A stretch of DNA of 64,000 bases from NCBI RefSeq assembly GCF_013106755.1, contig NZ_WHPF01000018.1:27733-91732 (forward strand). The letters run 5' to 3'. Position numbers and translations under genes: made by a program. Source of the stretch: Limnovirga soli (GTDB lineage Bacteria; Bacteroidota; Bacteroidia; Chitinophagales; Chitinophagaceae). Each line of letters starts with the position of its first letter. The first letter of the stretch is position 1. The notes beneath the pieces were generated by a model that saw only the letters and a list, made by a program, of their open reading frames with translations, made no database searches and had not been told where the DNA came from. Below are positions 19,554-28,673 of this stretch, piece after piece.

Positions 19554-19588
19554 AAATCTCCACACATCTTTGCACAAATAATTTGCTC

Positions 19589-20314
19589 ATGAAAAAGGTT
19601 GCATTTATACCTGCACGCTATGCAGCTACCCGTTTTCCGGCCAAACTAATGCAAATGCTGGGCACAAAACCTGTAATCAGGCATACCTACGATAATACCG
19701 TGGCCACCGGCTTATTCGATGAGGTGGTGGTGGTTACCGACAGCGATATTATTTTCAATGAAATAACCAGCCATGGCGGCAAAGCAGTAATGAGCAAAAA
19801 AGCCCATGAAAGCGGTAGCGACCGTATTGCCGAGGCAGTTGCAGATATGGAAGTAGATATTGTGGTAAATGTACAGGGCGATGAACCCTTTGTAAAAGCC
19901 GCTCCCATACAACAATTGCTGCAGGTTTTCGAAGGGCCGCAAGGCCAAAATGTACAAGTGGCCAGCCTAATGCAGGTATTAACCAATCCGCAGTTTATTA
20001 ACGACCCCAACTACGTTAAAGTGGCGGTAGATATGCACTTCAATTCGCTAATGTTTAGTCGTTCGGTAATTCCTTACCCGCGTAATAAAGAGCTGCCTGT
20101 TACCTATTATGAACATATTGGCGTATATGCTTTTCGTAAACAGGCATTGCTACATTTTACCAATTGGCCCATGACACCCTTGGAAGCCGCCGAGAAAATA
20201 GAATGCCTGCGTTATCTGGAACATGGCATTCCCCTAAAAATGGTGGTGGTAGATTATATGGGCGTAGAAATAGATACCCCCGAAGACCTGGAAAGGGCCG
20301 CCAAATACTTATAA
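19589..20314 (+). CDS. kdsB: 3-deoxy-manno-octulosonate cytidylyltransferase
   Basis: The protein has 241 residues from the ATG at 19589 (a TTG six bases earlier is an in-frame alternative). KdsB activates Kdo with CTP to CMP-Kdo for lipopolysaccharide inner core synthesis. Visible features are the N-terminal nucleotide loop IPARYAATRFPAKL, the NVQGDEPF motif near residue 95, YYEHIGVYAFRK and the C-terminal EIDTPEDLERA. The presence of this gene indicates an outer membrane with Kdo-containing LPS. It is 35 bp downstream of the TolC-like gene but is probably a separate unit, since a CATCTTTG -7-like element lies in the gap. Confidence 0.95.
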   Translation: MKKVAFIPARYAATRFPAKLMQMLGTKPVIRHTYDNTVATGLFDEVVVVTDSDIIFNEITSHGGKAVMSKKAHESGSDRIAEAVADMEVDIVVNVQGDEPFVKAAPIQQLLQVFEGPQGQNVQVASLMQVLTNPQFINDPNYVKVAVDMHFNSLMFSRSVIPYPRNKELPVTYYEHIGVYAFRKQALLHFTNWPMTPLEAAEKIECLRYLEHGIPLKMVVVDYMGVEIDTPEDLERAAKYL

Positions 20315-20372
20315 TCGTTTAATACTTATTTTTTGGGGCTGTTGGCAATAGTACGGTTGGCAGCAATAATAC

Positions 20373-20432
20373 GGGCTTTCCGTTACTAGTCCTCACTCAC
20401 TGCGTTCGTTGCGGGCTATACACTGCAATCCC
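20373..20432. repeat. family C intergenic repeat
   Basis: This reads GGGCTTTCCGTTACTAGTCC, then an actcactgcgttcgt hairpin-like stretch and TGCAATCCC. It is related to sequences at 44768-44830 and, more distantly, 50535-50610. Confidence 0.6.
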
Positions 20433-20510
20433 GCAGCCATTCAGCGCCGGTAACAGGTATTTAGCTATTAACACGGTAGCTGTATTTTGCCGCCACAAAG
20501 CCGGAACCCT

Positions 20511-20537
20511 GAACCGAGCGTGGCAAGCGGCGATGCC
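20511..20537 (+). repeat. composite intergenic repeat, B-type core
   Basis: GAACCGAGCGTGGCAAG is followed by cggcgatgcc and, 15 bp later, GCCGAC. Confidence 0.78.
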
Positions 20538-20886
20538 ACTTATTCACATGCCGACTACCAAATTTTAGCCTGTTTTTTAGGCAAAAAATAGCTGATAAAC
20601 CTGCTATTACAGGGCATTTACCCGCATTTTCAGTTGTAAAGTATACAGTTACTCATTTTCGGGATTTTTTCTTTCTTTTTTTATGCACTTTCTGCCATTT
20701 TTTGTGGATAATCGTGCAAATGCAATGGCGCTATGATGTATGAAAATGCAGGCTTTCATTTTCCACATGCTGTTAATATCTCTGCTGTTGTTTTCTCGTT
20801 ACATAAAGATATTTTCGTCTACTGCTTTACAATTTGGTAACAAAGCAAAACACCTTTTTCACAACTAAATAAATAAATAGCTCTAT

Positions 20887-23800
20887 ATGACTAAGCAACC
20901 CAATAAAGGCCTGGAATTTCAACGCCGTTTCACCAAGGAAGGCCAAACCGCCTTCGACCTGTTTGAGTACGATTATCGTACCAGCATCATTCGCAACCCA
21001 AGTGGCGAAGTGGTGTTTGAAATGAATAATGTAGAAGTGCCCAAACAATGGAGCCAGATTGCTACAGATATTCTGGCACAGAAATATTTTCGTAAAGCTG
21101 GTGTACCACAGGCAGATGGTAGCTTAGGCCGCGAAACTTCAGTAAAACAGGTAGCACACCGTATGGCCAATTGCTGGAGAGTATGGGGCGAACGTTATGG
21201 CTATTTTGCTTCAGAAAAAGATGCTGAAATATTTTACGATGAGCTGGCTTACAGCATTCTAAATCAAAGTTGCGTGCCTAACAGTCCGCAATGGTTTAAT
21301 ACAGGTTTACACGAAAGCTATGGCATTACCGGTAAACCACAGGGCCACTATTTTGTGGATGCAGTAGATGGTGTATTAAAAAAATCATCTAATGCCTATG
21401 AGCGTCCTCAACCACATGCCTGCTTTATTTTAAGTGTGCATGATGATTTAGTAAACGAAGGTGGTATTATGGATTTGTGGACCCGCGAAGCCCGTATTTT
21501 TAAATATGGTTCTGGCGTTGGTACCAACTTTTCCCAAATTCGTGGCGAAGGTGAAAAGTTAAGTGGCGGTGGTACTTCCAGTGGATTAATGAGTTTCTTA
21601 AAAATTGGCGACCGTGCCGCCGGTGCTATTAAAAGTGGTGGAACTACCCGCCGGGCTGCCAAAATGGTTTGTTTGGATATAGACCATCCGGAGATTCTGA
21701 AATTTATTAACTGGAAAGTAGAAGAAGAGAAAAAAGTAGGCGCATTAATTGCCGCTGGTTACGATTCTCATTACGAAGGGGAAGCTTATTTAACCGTATC
21801 TGGCCAAAACTCAAATAACTCTGTACGTATTTCCAATGAGTTTTTTAAAGCATTGGAAGAAGATGGCAACTGGGAATTAAAAGCAAGAACTGATGGCCGT
21901 GTAATGAAAACTATTCCTGCACGTGAAGTGTGGAACCAGATTTCTTATGCTGCTTGGCGTTGTGCTGATCCCGGTACCCAATACGATACTACCATTAACG
22001 AATGGCATACCTGCCCACAAGGTGGAAGAATTAATGCTTCTAACCCTTGCAGCGAGTATATGTTCCTGGATAATACCGCTTGTAACCTGGCCAGTGCCAA
22101 CCTGATGAAGTTCTTTGATACTGATACCAATAAACTGGATATTGAAGGCTTTGAATATACCTGCCGTTTATGGACAGTAGTGTTGGAAATTTCTGTATTA
22201 ATGGCGCAGTTTCCTTCAAAAGAAGTAGCTCAATTATCATACGATTACAGAACATTGGGTTTAGGTTTTGCCAATTTGGGTACCGTATTAATGGTAAGCG
22301 GTATTGCTTACGATAGCGAAGAAGCCCGTGGTATTGCCGGCGCCATTACTGCGGTAATGACGGGTATTGCCTACAAAACCTCTGCTGAGCTGGCTGCCGT
22401 TCATGGCCCGTTTGCCCGTTACGAGGAAAATAAAGCCGATATGCTGCGTGTAATGCGCAACCACCGCGCTGCTGCCTATGATGCCAACGAAGCTTATGAA
22501 GGTTTGAGTGTAAAACCAATTGGTATTAACGCCAAATATTGCCCCGATGATTTATTAAGGGCCGCTACTAAAGCCTGGGATGATGCCGTACAAATGGGTG
22601 AAAAATATGGTTACCGCAATGCGCAAACCACCGTTATTGCCCCTACTGGTACTATTGGCCTGGTAATGGATTGCGATACCACCGGCGTAGAACCCGATTT
22701 TGCACTGGTGAAATTTAAGAAACTTTCTGGTGGTGGTTATTTCAAAATCATTAACCAAAGTGTACCGGCAGCCTTAAAAAATCTGGGTTATAGCCAGAAA
22801 GAAATGGATGCCATTATTAACTATGCAGTAGGTGCTGCCAGTTTCGAAGGGGCTCCGTTCATCAATCCAACTACTTTAAAAGAAAAAGGGTTTTTACCGG
22901 AAGATATCAAGAAACTAAACGATGCCGCCAAAGCTGCATTTGAAATTGGTTTCATCTTTAACAAATACTCTTTAGGCGAAGCTTGTTTGGAAAGACTTGG
23001 TTTTACCGCCGCCCAATACAACGACTGGAGCTTTGACTTATTAGATGCTTTAGGCTTTACCGAAGATCAGATTGATGCCGCCAACGATTATATCTGTGGT
23101 ACCATGACAGTAGAAGGTGCACCTTACCTGAAAGACGAGCATTTGTCAGTATTTGATTGTGCCAACAAATGTGGTAAAAAAGGTCAGCGCTTTATCCATG
23201 CCTATGGTCATATAAAAATGATGGCCGCCTGTCAGCCATTCTTAAGTGGCGCTATCTCTAAAACCATTAACCTGCCACACGAAGCAACTGTAGAAGAAAT
23301 TGCAGATTGTTACCTGTTAAGCTGGAAAATGGGATTAAAAGCAAATGCATTGTATCGCGATGGTTCTAAAATGTCTCAGCCACTAAGCAACAAGTCCGAT
23401 AAAAAGAAAAAGACCGAAGAAACAAAAGAAGAAGAAACTACCACTGCAGCAGCTCCATTGTTGCAGGAAGAATCTACCATTGTAGATTTGGCCAAACTAA
23501 GTGTAGAAGACTTGCTGGATGAAATGCAGAAACGCATGCAGGAAAGCAGCGATACCTCCTTAAAACGCCAGTTATCTAAAATAGTAGAAAGAAAATCATT
23601 ACCGGCCAAACGCCGTGGCTTTACACAAAAAGCAAGGGTTGGCGGTCAGGTACTCTTCCTGCGCACCGGCGAATTTAACGATGGTACCCTGGGTGAAATA
23701 TTTATCGATCTGGCCAAAGAAGGTTCTACCTTACGCAGTTTGATTAACTGTTTTGCCATCTCTATTTCTGTTGGTTTACAATATGGTGTTCCATTAGAAG

Positions 23801-24231
23801 AATTTGTAGAAAAATTTGTGTTCACCAAGTTCGAGCCGGCTGGTATGGTAGACCATCCGAATATTAAAACCACTACTTCTATTGTAGACTTTATATTCCG
23901 CGCATTGGCATATGAATACCTGGGCCGTACCGATCTGGTACATGTGATAGACAAGCCCGAAATTGGTAACCTGGGCGATCCTAGTGATGTAACTATCTTA
24001 GGCAGACCAGCTTTAAGCAATGTAAGGGTAAATGCTTCACCGGCGCCACAGCCACAAAAGGCGGTACAAAAAGCTGCCCTGCACCAGGAAAGTGGTTTGG
24101 ATGCAGTAAATGCAGCAGCCAAAAATATGCAGAGCGATGCACCGGCTTGTAATGTATGCGGCCATATTACTTTGCGCAGCGGCACTTGCTATAAATGCCT
24201 CAACTGCGGCAACAGTATGGGTTGCAGTTAA
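20887..24231 (+). CDS. nrdJ: vitamin B12-dependent (class II) ribonucleotide reductase
   Basis: The protein has 1114 residues. It makes deoxyribonucleotides with an adenosylcobalamin radical, independent of oxygen. The catalytic barrel carries NPCSEYMFLDNTACNLAS (near residue 390) and the loop PTGTIGLVMDCDTTGVEPDF. The long C-terminal part holds an acidic/Glu-rich linker (about 835-860), a NrdJ-specific region and the terminal Cys-rich segment CNVCGH...CYKCLNCGNSMGCS that recycles the active-site disulfide. No class I genes appear in this window. A hairpin terminator follows at 24257-24290. The 5' region has repeats but no visible B12 riboswitch. Very secure call. Confidence 0.96.
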   Translation: MTKQPNKGLEFQRRFTKEGQTAFDLFEYDYRTSIIRNPSGEVVFEMNNVEVPKQWSQIATDILAQKYFRKAGVPQADGSLGRETSVKQVAHRMANCWRVWGERYGYFASEKDAEIFYDELAYSILNQSCVPNSPQWFNTGLHESYGITGKPQGHYFVDAVDGVLKKSSNAYERPQPHACFILSVHDDLVNEGGIMDLWTREARIFKYGSGVGTNFSQIRGEGEKLSGGGTSSGLMSFLKIGDRAAGAIKSGGTTRRAAKMVCLDIDHPEILKFINWKVEEEKKVGALIAAGYDSHYEGEAYLTVSGQNSNNSVRISNEFFKALEEDGNWELKARTDGRVMKTIPAREVWNQISYAAWRCADPGTQYDTTINEWHTCPQGGRINASNPCSEYMFLDNTACNLASANLMKFFDTDTNKLDIEGFEYTCRLWTVVLEISVLMAQFPSKEVAQLSYDYRTLGLGFANLGTVLMVSGIAYDSEEARGIAGAITAVMTGIAYKTSAELAAVHGPFARYEENKADMLRVMRNHRAAAYDANEAYEGLSVKPIGINAKYCPDDLLRAATKAWDDAVQMGEKYGYRNAQTTVIAPTGTIGLVMDCDTTGVEPDFALVKFKKLSGGGYFKIINQSVPAALKNLGYSQKEMDAIINYAVGAASFEGAPFINPTTLKEKGFLPEDIKKLNDAAKAAFEIGFIFNKYSLGEACLERLGFTAAQYNDWSFDLLDALGFTEDQIDAANDYICGTMTVEGAPYLKDEHLSVFDCANKCGKKGQRFIHAYGHIKMMAACQPFLSGAISKTINLPHEATVEEIADCYLLSWKMGLKANALYRDGSKMSQPLSNKSDKKKKTEETKEEETTTAAAPLLQEESTIVDLAKLSVEDLLDEMQKRMQESSDTSLKRQLSKIVERKSLPAKRRGFTQKARVGGQVLFLRTGEFNDGTLGEIFIDLAKEGSTLRSLINCFAISISVGLQYGVPLEEFVEKFVFTKFEPAGMVDHPNIKTTTSIVDFIFRALAYEYLGRTDLVHVIDKPEIGNLGDPSDVTILGRPALSNVRVNASPAPQPQKAVQKAALHQESGLDAVNAAAKNMQSDAPACNVCGHITLRSGTCYKCLNCGNSMGCS

Positions 24232-24256
24232 CCAGCCATAACTAACCGCTTATAAC

Positions 24257-24290
24257 ATAAAACCGTCTCCTAAAAGAGGCGGTTTTTTTA
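24257..24290 (+). terminator. rho-independent terminator of nrdJ
   Basis: AAAACCGTCTC and GAGGCGGTTTT pair (one mismatch) around a 6-base loop, followed by a T run. Confidence 0.88.
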
Positions 24291-24319
24291 TTATGTACCC
24301 GTCTATTCTACACAGATCG

Positions 24320-24348
24320 GCTTTACTTGCGTCGCACTCTTGTGCGAC
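24320..24348 (-). repeat. composite intergenic repeat, core copy
   Basis: GCTTTACTTGCGTCGCACTC followed by ttgtgcgaca, with CAGCAG about 14 bp later. Confidence 0.85.
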
Positions 24349-24461
24349 AGGTACTTTGGGCAGCAGATAAATGAGTACAATCAATAAAAGTTTATTCTTT
24401 TGTTGGCATCCCCTCCAACATTTTCTATACCATTGCTGCACGCATCAAGTGCAGGTGCTTA

Positions 24462-24527
24462 TTCTTTTTTGCTTGTCCAAAAAAGAACCAAAAAAGGACA
24501 ACCGAAAACGAAACTGCCCGTTTTCGG
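24462..24527. repeat. two adjacent perfect hairpins
   Basis: The first has arms TTCTTTTTTG and CAAAAAAGAA (24462-24471 / 24478-24487) with a 6-base loop. The second has arms CCGAAAACG and CGTTTTCGG (24502-24510 / 24519-24527) with an 8-base loop. Both are perfect. Function is unknown; a structured non-coding element or terminator pair is possible. Confidence 0.7.
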
Positions 24528-24544
24528 GGTGGAATATGTATTAA

Positions 24545-25015
24545 GCTGTTGTACTACTGTGGTGAATTGCAGCAGAGAGGTATTCCGCAAACAATCGATT
24601 TAATTTGGCCTTTAGCCACTAGCTGTTAGCCATTAGCCAAACAGCCAATATTTATTTGTCTTTAGCTAGCAGCTAATAGCCAACAGCTAACAGCCATTTT
24701 TGCTGTTGTACTACTGTGGTGCATTGCAGCAGAGCGTTTTTCGGCAAACAACTTATTTAATTTGGCCTTTAGCCACTAGCTGTTAGCCTTTAGCCAAACT
24801 GCCTATATTTATTTGTCTTTATCTAGCAGCTAATAGCCAACAGCTAACAGCCATTTTTGCTGTTGTACTACTGTGGTGCATTGCAGCAGAGCGTTATTCG
24901 GCAAACAGCTGATTAAATCTGGCCATTAGCCACTAGCTGTTAGCTTTTAGCCAAACTGCCTATATTTATTTGTCTTTAGCTAGCAGCTAAAAGCCAACTG
25001 CTACCTCCCTTTTTG
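24545..25015. repeat. tandem repeat, 3 copies of 157 bp
   Basis: Copies start at 24545, 24702 and 24859 (each beginning GCTGTTGTACTACTGTGGTG). Each holds a TAGCCACTAGCTGTTAGCC block and, about 30 bp later, its near reverse complement (AGCTAATAGCCAACAGCTAA), so every unit can fold into a long hairpin. The third copy is the most diverged at its end. The array abuts the start of the GH11 gene. Confidence 0.92.
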
Positions 25016-25081
25016 TAATTAACTTCATTGTATTATACCTGGCCTATTGCGGCTGAAAGGTTTACCTATAAAATTGAAATT

Positions 25082-25747
25082 GTGCTGTATAAACTAACCA
25101 TTGTATTATTGTTTACAGGCTACTTGCAGGGCGTTGCGGCGCAATCTTTAACGCGCAACACAACCGGCTTTCATGATGGCTATTATTATTCGTTTTGGAA
25201 TGATCATTCGAGTGGCACGGCATCTATGACACTGGAACCTAAAGGCCGCTATACCATCCAATGGACCAATATTGGCAATCTTACTGCCGGCAAAGGCTGG
25301 CGTACCGGTAAGGAGGATAGAAAAATTACTTATAAAGCCACATTCAACGGCGGAAGTAATGGCTTTTTGGCTGTATATGGCTGGACCAAAGATGCTTTAA
25401 TAGAATATTACGTGGTAGAAAATTATGGTGAGTGGACGCCCCCCGGTGCCACCGAACTTGGTACAGTTGATACAGATGGTGGTACCTACCGTATTTACAA
25501 AACACTACGTATTAATCAGCCTTCAATTGCTGGTACAGCTACTTTTTACCAGTACTGGAGTGTGCGTAGCACCAAACGAAGCCGGGGTACGGTAACATTT
25601 GCCAATCATGTAGCGGCATGGAGAAAATATGGTATGTACCTGGGGCATATTTGGGATTATCAAATTATGGAAACCGAAGGCTATAAGAGCAGCGGTTATG
25701 CTGATGTGCAACTACGCACCAGTGCCACAGATGAAACTGATAAATAG
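25082..25747 (+). CDS. GH11-family endo-1,4-beta-xylanase, secreted
   Basis: The protein has 221 residues from the GTG at 25082, which begins a signal peptide (MLYKLTIVLLFTGYLQGVAAQ). A TTG at 25028 gives 18 more residues without benefit. The single GH11 jelly-roll domain fills the protein. The two catalytic glutamates are in ALIEYYVVENYG (nucleophile) and METEGYKSSG (acid/base), and the thumb region reads RINQPSIAGTATFYQYWSVR. The enzyme cuts xylan backbones outside the cytoplasm. It has no C-terminal T9SS or binding domain and no SusCD neighbours, so it is not part of a typical Bacteroidota utilisation locus. It lies directly after a tandem repeat. Confidence 0.9.
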   Translation: MLYKLTIVLLFTGYLQGVAAQSLTRNTTGFHDGYYYSFWNDHSSGTASMTLEPKGRYTIQWTNIGNLTAGKGWRTGKEDRKITYKATFNGGSNGFLAVYGWTKDALIEYYVVENYGEWTPPGATELGTVDTDGGTYRIYKTLRINQPSIAGTATFYQYWSVRSTKRSRGTVTFANHVAAWRKYGMYLGHIWDYQIMETEGYKSSGYADVQLRTSATDETDK

Positions 25748-26006
25748 GCTTGATCTGATGAGGGTTGAGTATGGGCATGCCAGGTTATTTATTCAATAAG
25801 AAGGATATTGCTGATTAACATAAATAAGGGGTGGAATTTGCCTGTAAGCTAATTTTTGATTACTGTTAATTATTGAAATGCCTTTTATAATTGGCTAAAA
25901 GTTTTGTGGGAATAAGCACAAGTTGCAGAGTGCTTCTTGTATTTTACAGGATTGTTTTATTAGTTTATATTCGTTTATTATCTACACCTAATAAAAATCC
26001 TGCCAT

Positions 26007-26981
26007 ATGCCAGTTGTACGTACAGAAACCAACGCAACTTATGCCTTGCAATACAATAATGGAACTCCAATACCATTGAAAGATTTTAGTGGATTACACA
26101 CCAAATCAATTACAGAAGTAGATAGCACGGATGGTGTTTTTAAAAAGAATAGAATTCAGGCACTTGAATTTAATGAAGTAACGCTTACACTATCTATGCC
26201 TTTGCAGGAACCTGCACGTCAGCTATTCGATGGGGTAATGAAGGGTAATTTAACTACTGTTTTTACAACCATTTTCAGGCTGGAAGCAAACAGTAAACTT
26301 GTACAATCTTTTGAACTGGGAAATTGTAAGATTAAGCAAATTAGTTTTCCATCTTTAGATGCAACTTCGAAGAACGCAGGAAATGCTACTATTACATTTC
26401 AGCCAGCACATATTGATATGACACTGGGTAATAATTCAAGAATAGCAATTTCCGCCCCAAAAAATGAAACACGATTTATTGCTTCAAATTTTAGGCTGGC
26501 TATTGACAATGTGCCCACGAGCCGGATATCTAAAATTTCTGCATTAACAGTTTGTCCGCATACAGTGGAAAATATATCTGCAACTGATATACTTGATTTT
26601 ATTGAATTTAAATCCTTGCAAATTCAAATTGCAGAAGCTGAAATGGAAGACGAAGGCTGGCAAAAATGGTTAACCGATTTTGTAAAAGTTCAGCAGAAGG
26701 AGGGTAGAAATGGATCCCTTCAGTTTTTAGGGCCCGATTTAAAAAAGGTAATATTGGAAATATCGCTTACGAATATTTTTATTGCATCAACCGGTTTTCA
26801 TGAAGATGGTGCTGAAAACCAAATTGCTAAAGCTTCGATAGAGCTTTTATTTGATTTTGCAACAATGGCAGGTAATACTACCCCTGCCGACACGAAATTT
26901 ATACGTTCGGGTGTGGTTGTTAAACCGCCGGTTTTAAATATACCTGATACCAAAACTCCTGATGTAAAGCCTGGTAAATAA
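26007..26981 (+). CDS. tail-tube-like protein, possibly two fused copies
   Basis: The 324-residue protein resembles gp19-like tube proteins of contractile tails, from my memory of family patterns. The N-terminal half contains LSMPLQEPARQLFDGVMKG, then a strand set ending FPSLDATSKNAGNATITFQP, as in tube monomers. The C-terminal half has a second related stretch: EDEGWQKWLTDFVK, then GSLQFLGPDLKKVILEISLTN. It ends in a proline-rich tail. No sheath, baseplate, spike or ATPase gene lies nearby, so it is an orphan. There is no signal peptide. It could instead be an unrelated beta-rich structural protein. Confidence 0.45.
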   Translation: MPVVRTETNATYALQYNNGTPIPLKDFSGLHTKSITEVDSTDGVFKKNRIQALEFNEVTLTLSMPLQEPARQLFDGVMKGNLTTVFTTIFRLEANSKLVQSFELGNCKIKQISFPSLDATSKNAGNATITFQPAHIDMTLGNNSRIAISAPKNETRFIASNFRLAIDNVPTSRISKISALTVCPHTVENISATDILDFIEFKSLQIQIAEAEMEDEGWQKWLTDFVKVQQKEGRNGSLQFLGPDLKKVILEISLTNIFIASTGFHEDGAENQIAKASIELLFDFATMAGNTTPADTKFIRSGVVVKPPVLNIPDTKTPDVKPGK

Positions 26982-27160
26982 AACACGCTTTATAAAGTTG
27001 TTTTATGCTTTGGGAGTACCAGATTTACCTTGCATTAAAAGTTTGGTGTGGCAATTAGGTGTGCAGGGAATTACAAATATCGCGTTAGGTAATTCATACA
27101 TGGAAAAGCAGGAATCTGCCTGATAAAACGCTTTGCTAAAAGTTGAATAATGGTATAAAA

Positions 27161-27186
27161 GCACAAGAGTGCGACGCAAGTAAAGC
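27161..27186 (+). repeat. composite intergenic repeat, core copy
   Basis: GCACAAGAGTGCGACGCAAG plus taaagc, with TTGCCGGGCCAATAAA about 17 bp later. It lies between convergent genes. Confidence 0.87.
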
Positions 27187-27231
27187 ATCATTATTATTCA
27201 ATTGCCGGGCCAATAAACTGACAACTATTAA

Positions 27232-28476
27232 TCAGGATTTTAATGCATGGTCAATCCCAAAACTTTTACCTGAATAGGCTTTAAGGCTGGTCCATTCAGT
27301 AAAAGGTTTAGTCCAAAAATCATCTGTTGCCGGAAGGCCTAATGGCAGAAATGCTACGCTGCAGAGGTATAGGCTACCGGTTGAAATATAGGATTCTCCG
27401 ATATCTGGCTGGTGGCCGCAAAAGCCAATGGATAACCAGCCATGCTCATCAAAAGTGCCGGGTGCTTCCATACTTCTTTTTATAAGTGCGGTAAGTGCAG
27501 AACGTATTTGCGGGGGTGGTAAACTGGCGGGTAACAAATGTTGTAATGCCAGCTGTGCCAATAATTGAAATGCTCCACAACGATAGGCAATAGACCTGCC
27601 AACAGGTGGGAAGGCCCCTTCGGGGGAAATGAGGCGTTCCATTATTTCGGCATAGCGTTGAGCACGTTTTGTGTACAAGGCCAGGGAATCTTTATAGGTA
27701 GGATTGGTTAGCTGCAATGTGGCAGAAATATCCAGCAACATAGGTTGTATTACAAAGCTGTTATAGTAATCAAATGCCAGTTCGGCACCGTCGCCATAAA
27801 CACCATCGCCTTTATACCATGTTTCATGTTTTGTTAGTGCATAATTTATAGGGTCGGCCTTATATTTGCCGGTGAATTGTAGCAAGGCGGTTTCTACCAT
27901 TGCTGCAAATAATAGCCAGTTGTTTTGGGGTGGTGTTATGCTGCGGGTATTTTGTAAAGCTGCAACCAATTGCTGTTGAGTAGTAGTGTCCAGATTGCCC
28001 CATAACTGGCGGGGCGCCCTTAGCAAGGCATGGGAGAGAAAAGCTGCATCCACCAATGGCTGGCCCTGCTGGGTAAAATTCATAAAATCGGGGGAGTTGG
28101 GGTTGACAGCATTTTTAATAGATGCTGTTGCCAGTGCGATGTATTTTTTTCTAAGTTGTCCTTCAGCACTGCTGTCGGGTCCAAGCTCCAGCCAGGGAGC
28201 TAGTCCGGCCAGGGTTCTGCCTAGGGCTTCCAGGTAGGTAACCTGTTTACGGCCGGGGAGTGCATCTGCTTTTGCTTCTACCGGCATCTGGGTTTTTAGT
28301 TTGCCCTGACTAAGGGATGTTAATACCGGCAGGCTTATTTTAGTTAACATGTTTACCCAATAATCGCGGAGATTGGCAGTGTTATTTTCTACAGGATTTG
28401 CCATGGAGTAATTGAATGGCCATACACCTGCTGCACCAATGGCAGTGCCGGTTTTAAGAAATTTTCGCCTTTGCAT
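27232..28476 (-). CDS. DUF2264 family protein with twin-arginine signal
   Basis: The protein has 414 residues. It starts with MQRRKFLKTGTAIGAAG, a twin-arginine (Tat) type signal, so it is exported folded. The rest is the DUF2264 helical toroid pattern (YWVNMLTKI, LEALGRTLAGLAPWLEL, YKGDGVYGDGAELAFDYYNSFVIQPML). DUF2264 proteins occur in polysaccharide utilisation loci and are thought to act on uronic-acid sugars, but the reaction is not established. No carbohydrate genes flank it directly. Family call is good, function unknown. Confidence 0.82.
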   Translation of the reverse strand: MQRRKFLKTGTAIGAAGVWPFNYSMANPVENNTANLRDYWVNMLTKISLPVLTSLSQGKLKTQMPVEAKADALPGRKQVTYLEALGRTLAGLAPWLELGPDSSAEGQLRKKYIALATASIKNAVNPNSPDFMNFTQQGQPLVDAAFLSHALLRAPRQLWGNLDTTTQQQLVAALQNTRSITPPQNNWLLFAAMVETALLQFTGKYKADPINYALTKHETWYKGDGVYGDGAELAFDYYNSFVIQPMLLDISATLQLTNPTYKDSLALYTKRAQRYAEIMERLISPEGAFPPVGRSIAYRCGAFQLLAQLALQHLLPASLPPPQIRSALTALIKRSMEAPGTFDEHGWLSIGFCGHQPDIGESYISTGSLYLCSVAFLPLGLPATDDFWTKPFTEWTSLKAYSGKSFGIDHALKS

Positions 28477-28673
28477 GATAGCCTTTTTTGATAGAAAACA
28501 AAAATAGCGGGATTTGATGTGCTGAATGGTATTGATTGCTACAAAAGCTTATCAAATTTGAATTGGTGTATTAGGGTGGATGATTTGTTGGTGCAAATTG
28601 ATAAAACAGTATTGTATAGCCGATAAATAGGTGCGGTTAAATTATCTTAGTAATGCAATGTAAATAGGTAATT

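Larger units (their letters stand above)
20315..20886. other. 570-bp intergenic region upstream of nrdJ
   Basis: No gene is supported. It contains a family C repeat (20373-20432), a B-type composite repeat (20511-20537) and a small hairpin (GAAAATG and CATTTTC arms near 20745-20770). I looked for a cobalamin riboswitch, as expected for a B12-dependent enzyme, and see no B12-box-like sequence. Confidence 0.6.
24232..25081. other. 850-bp repeat-rich intergenic region
   Basis: This contains, in order, the nrdJ terminator, a composite repeat core, two strong hairpins and a three-copy 157-bp tandem repeat ending just before the GH11 gene. Short open frames here carry no conserved features. Confidence 0.75.

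Noticed and set aside
20315..20886. Cobalamin riboswitch upstream of nrdJ
   Set aside because: Expected for a B12-dependent enzyme, but I find no B12-box-like sequence; the region holds only repeats and one short hairpin.
24400..24603. 67-codon ORF
   Set aside because: It runs through two perfect hairpins and into the tandem repeat.
24545..25015. CRISPR array
   Set aside because: The units are 157 bp, near-identical throughout and directly adjacent, so there are no unique spacers and no cas genes.
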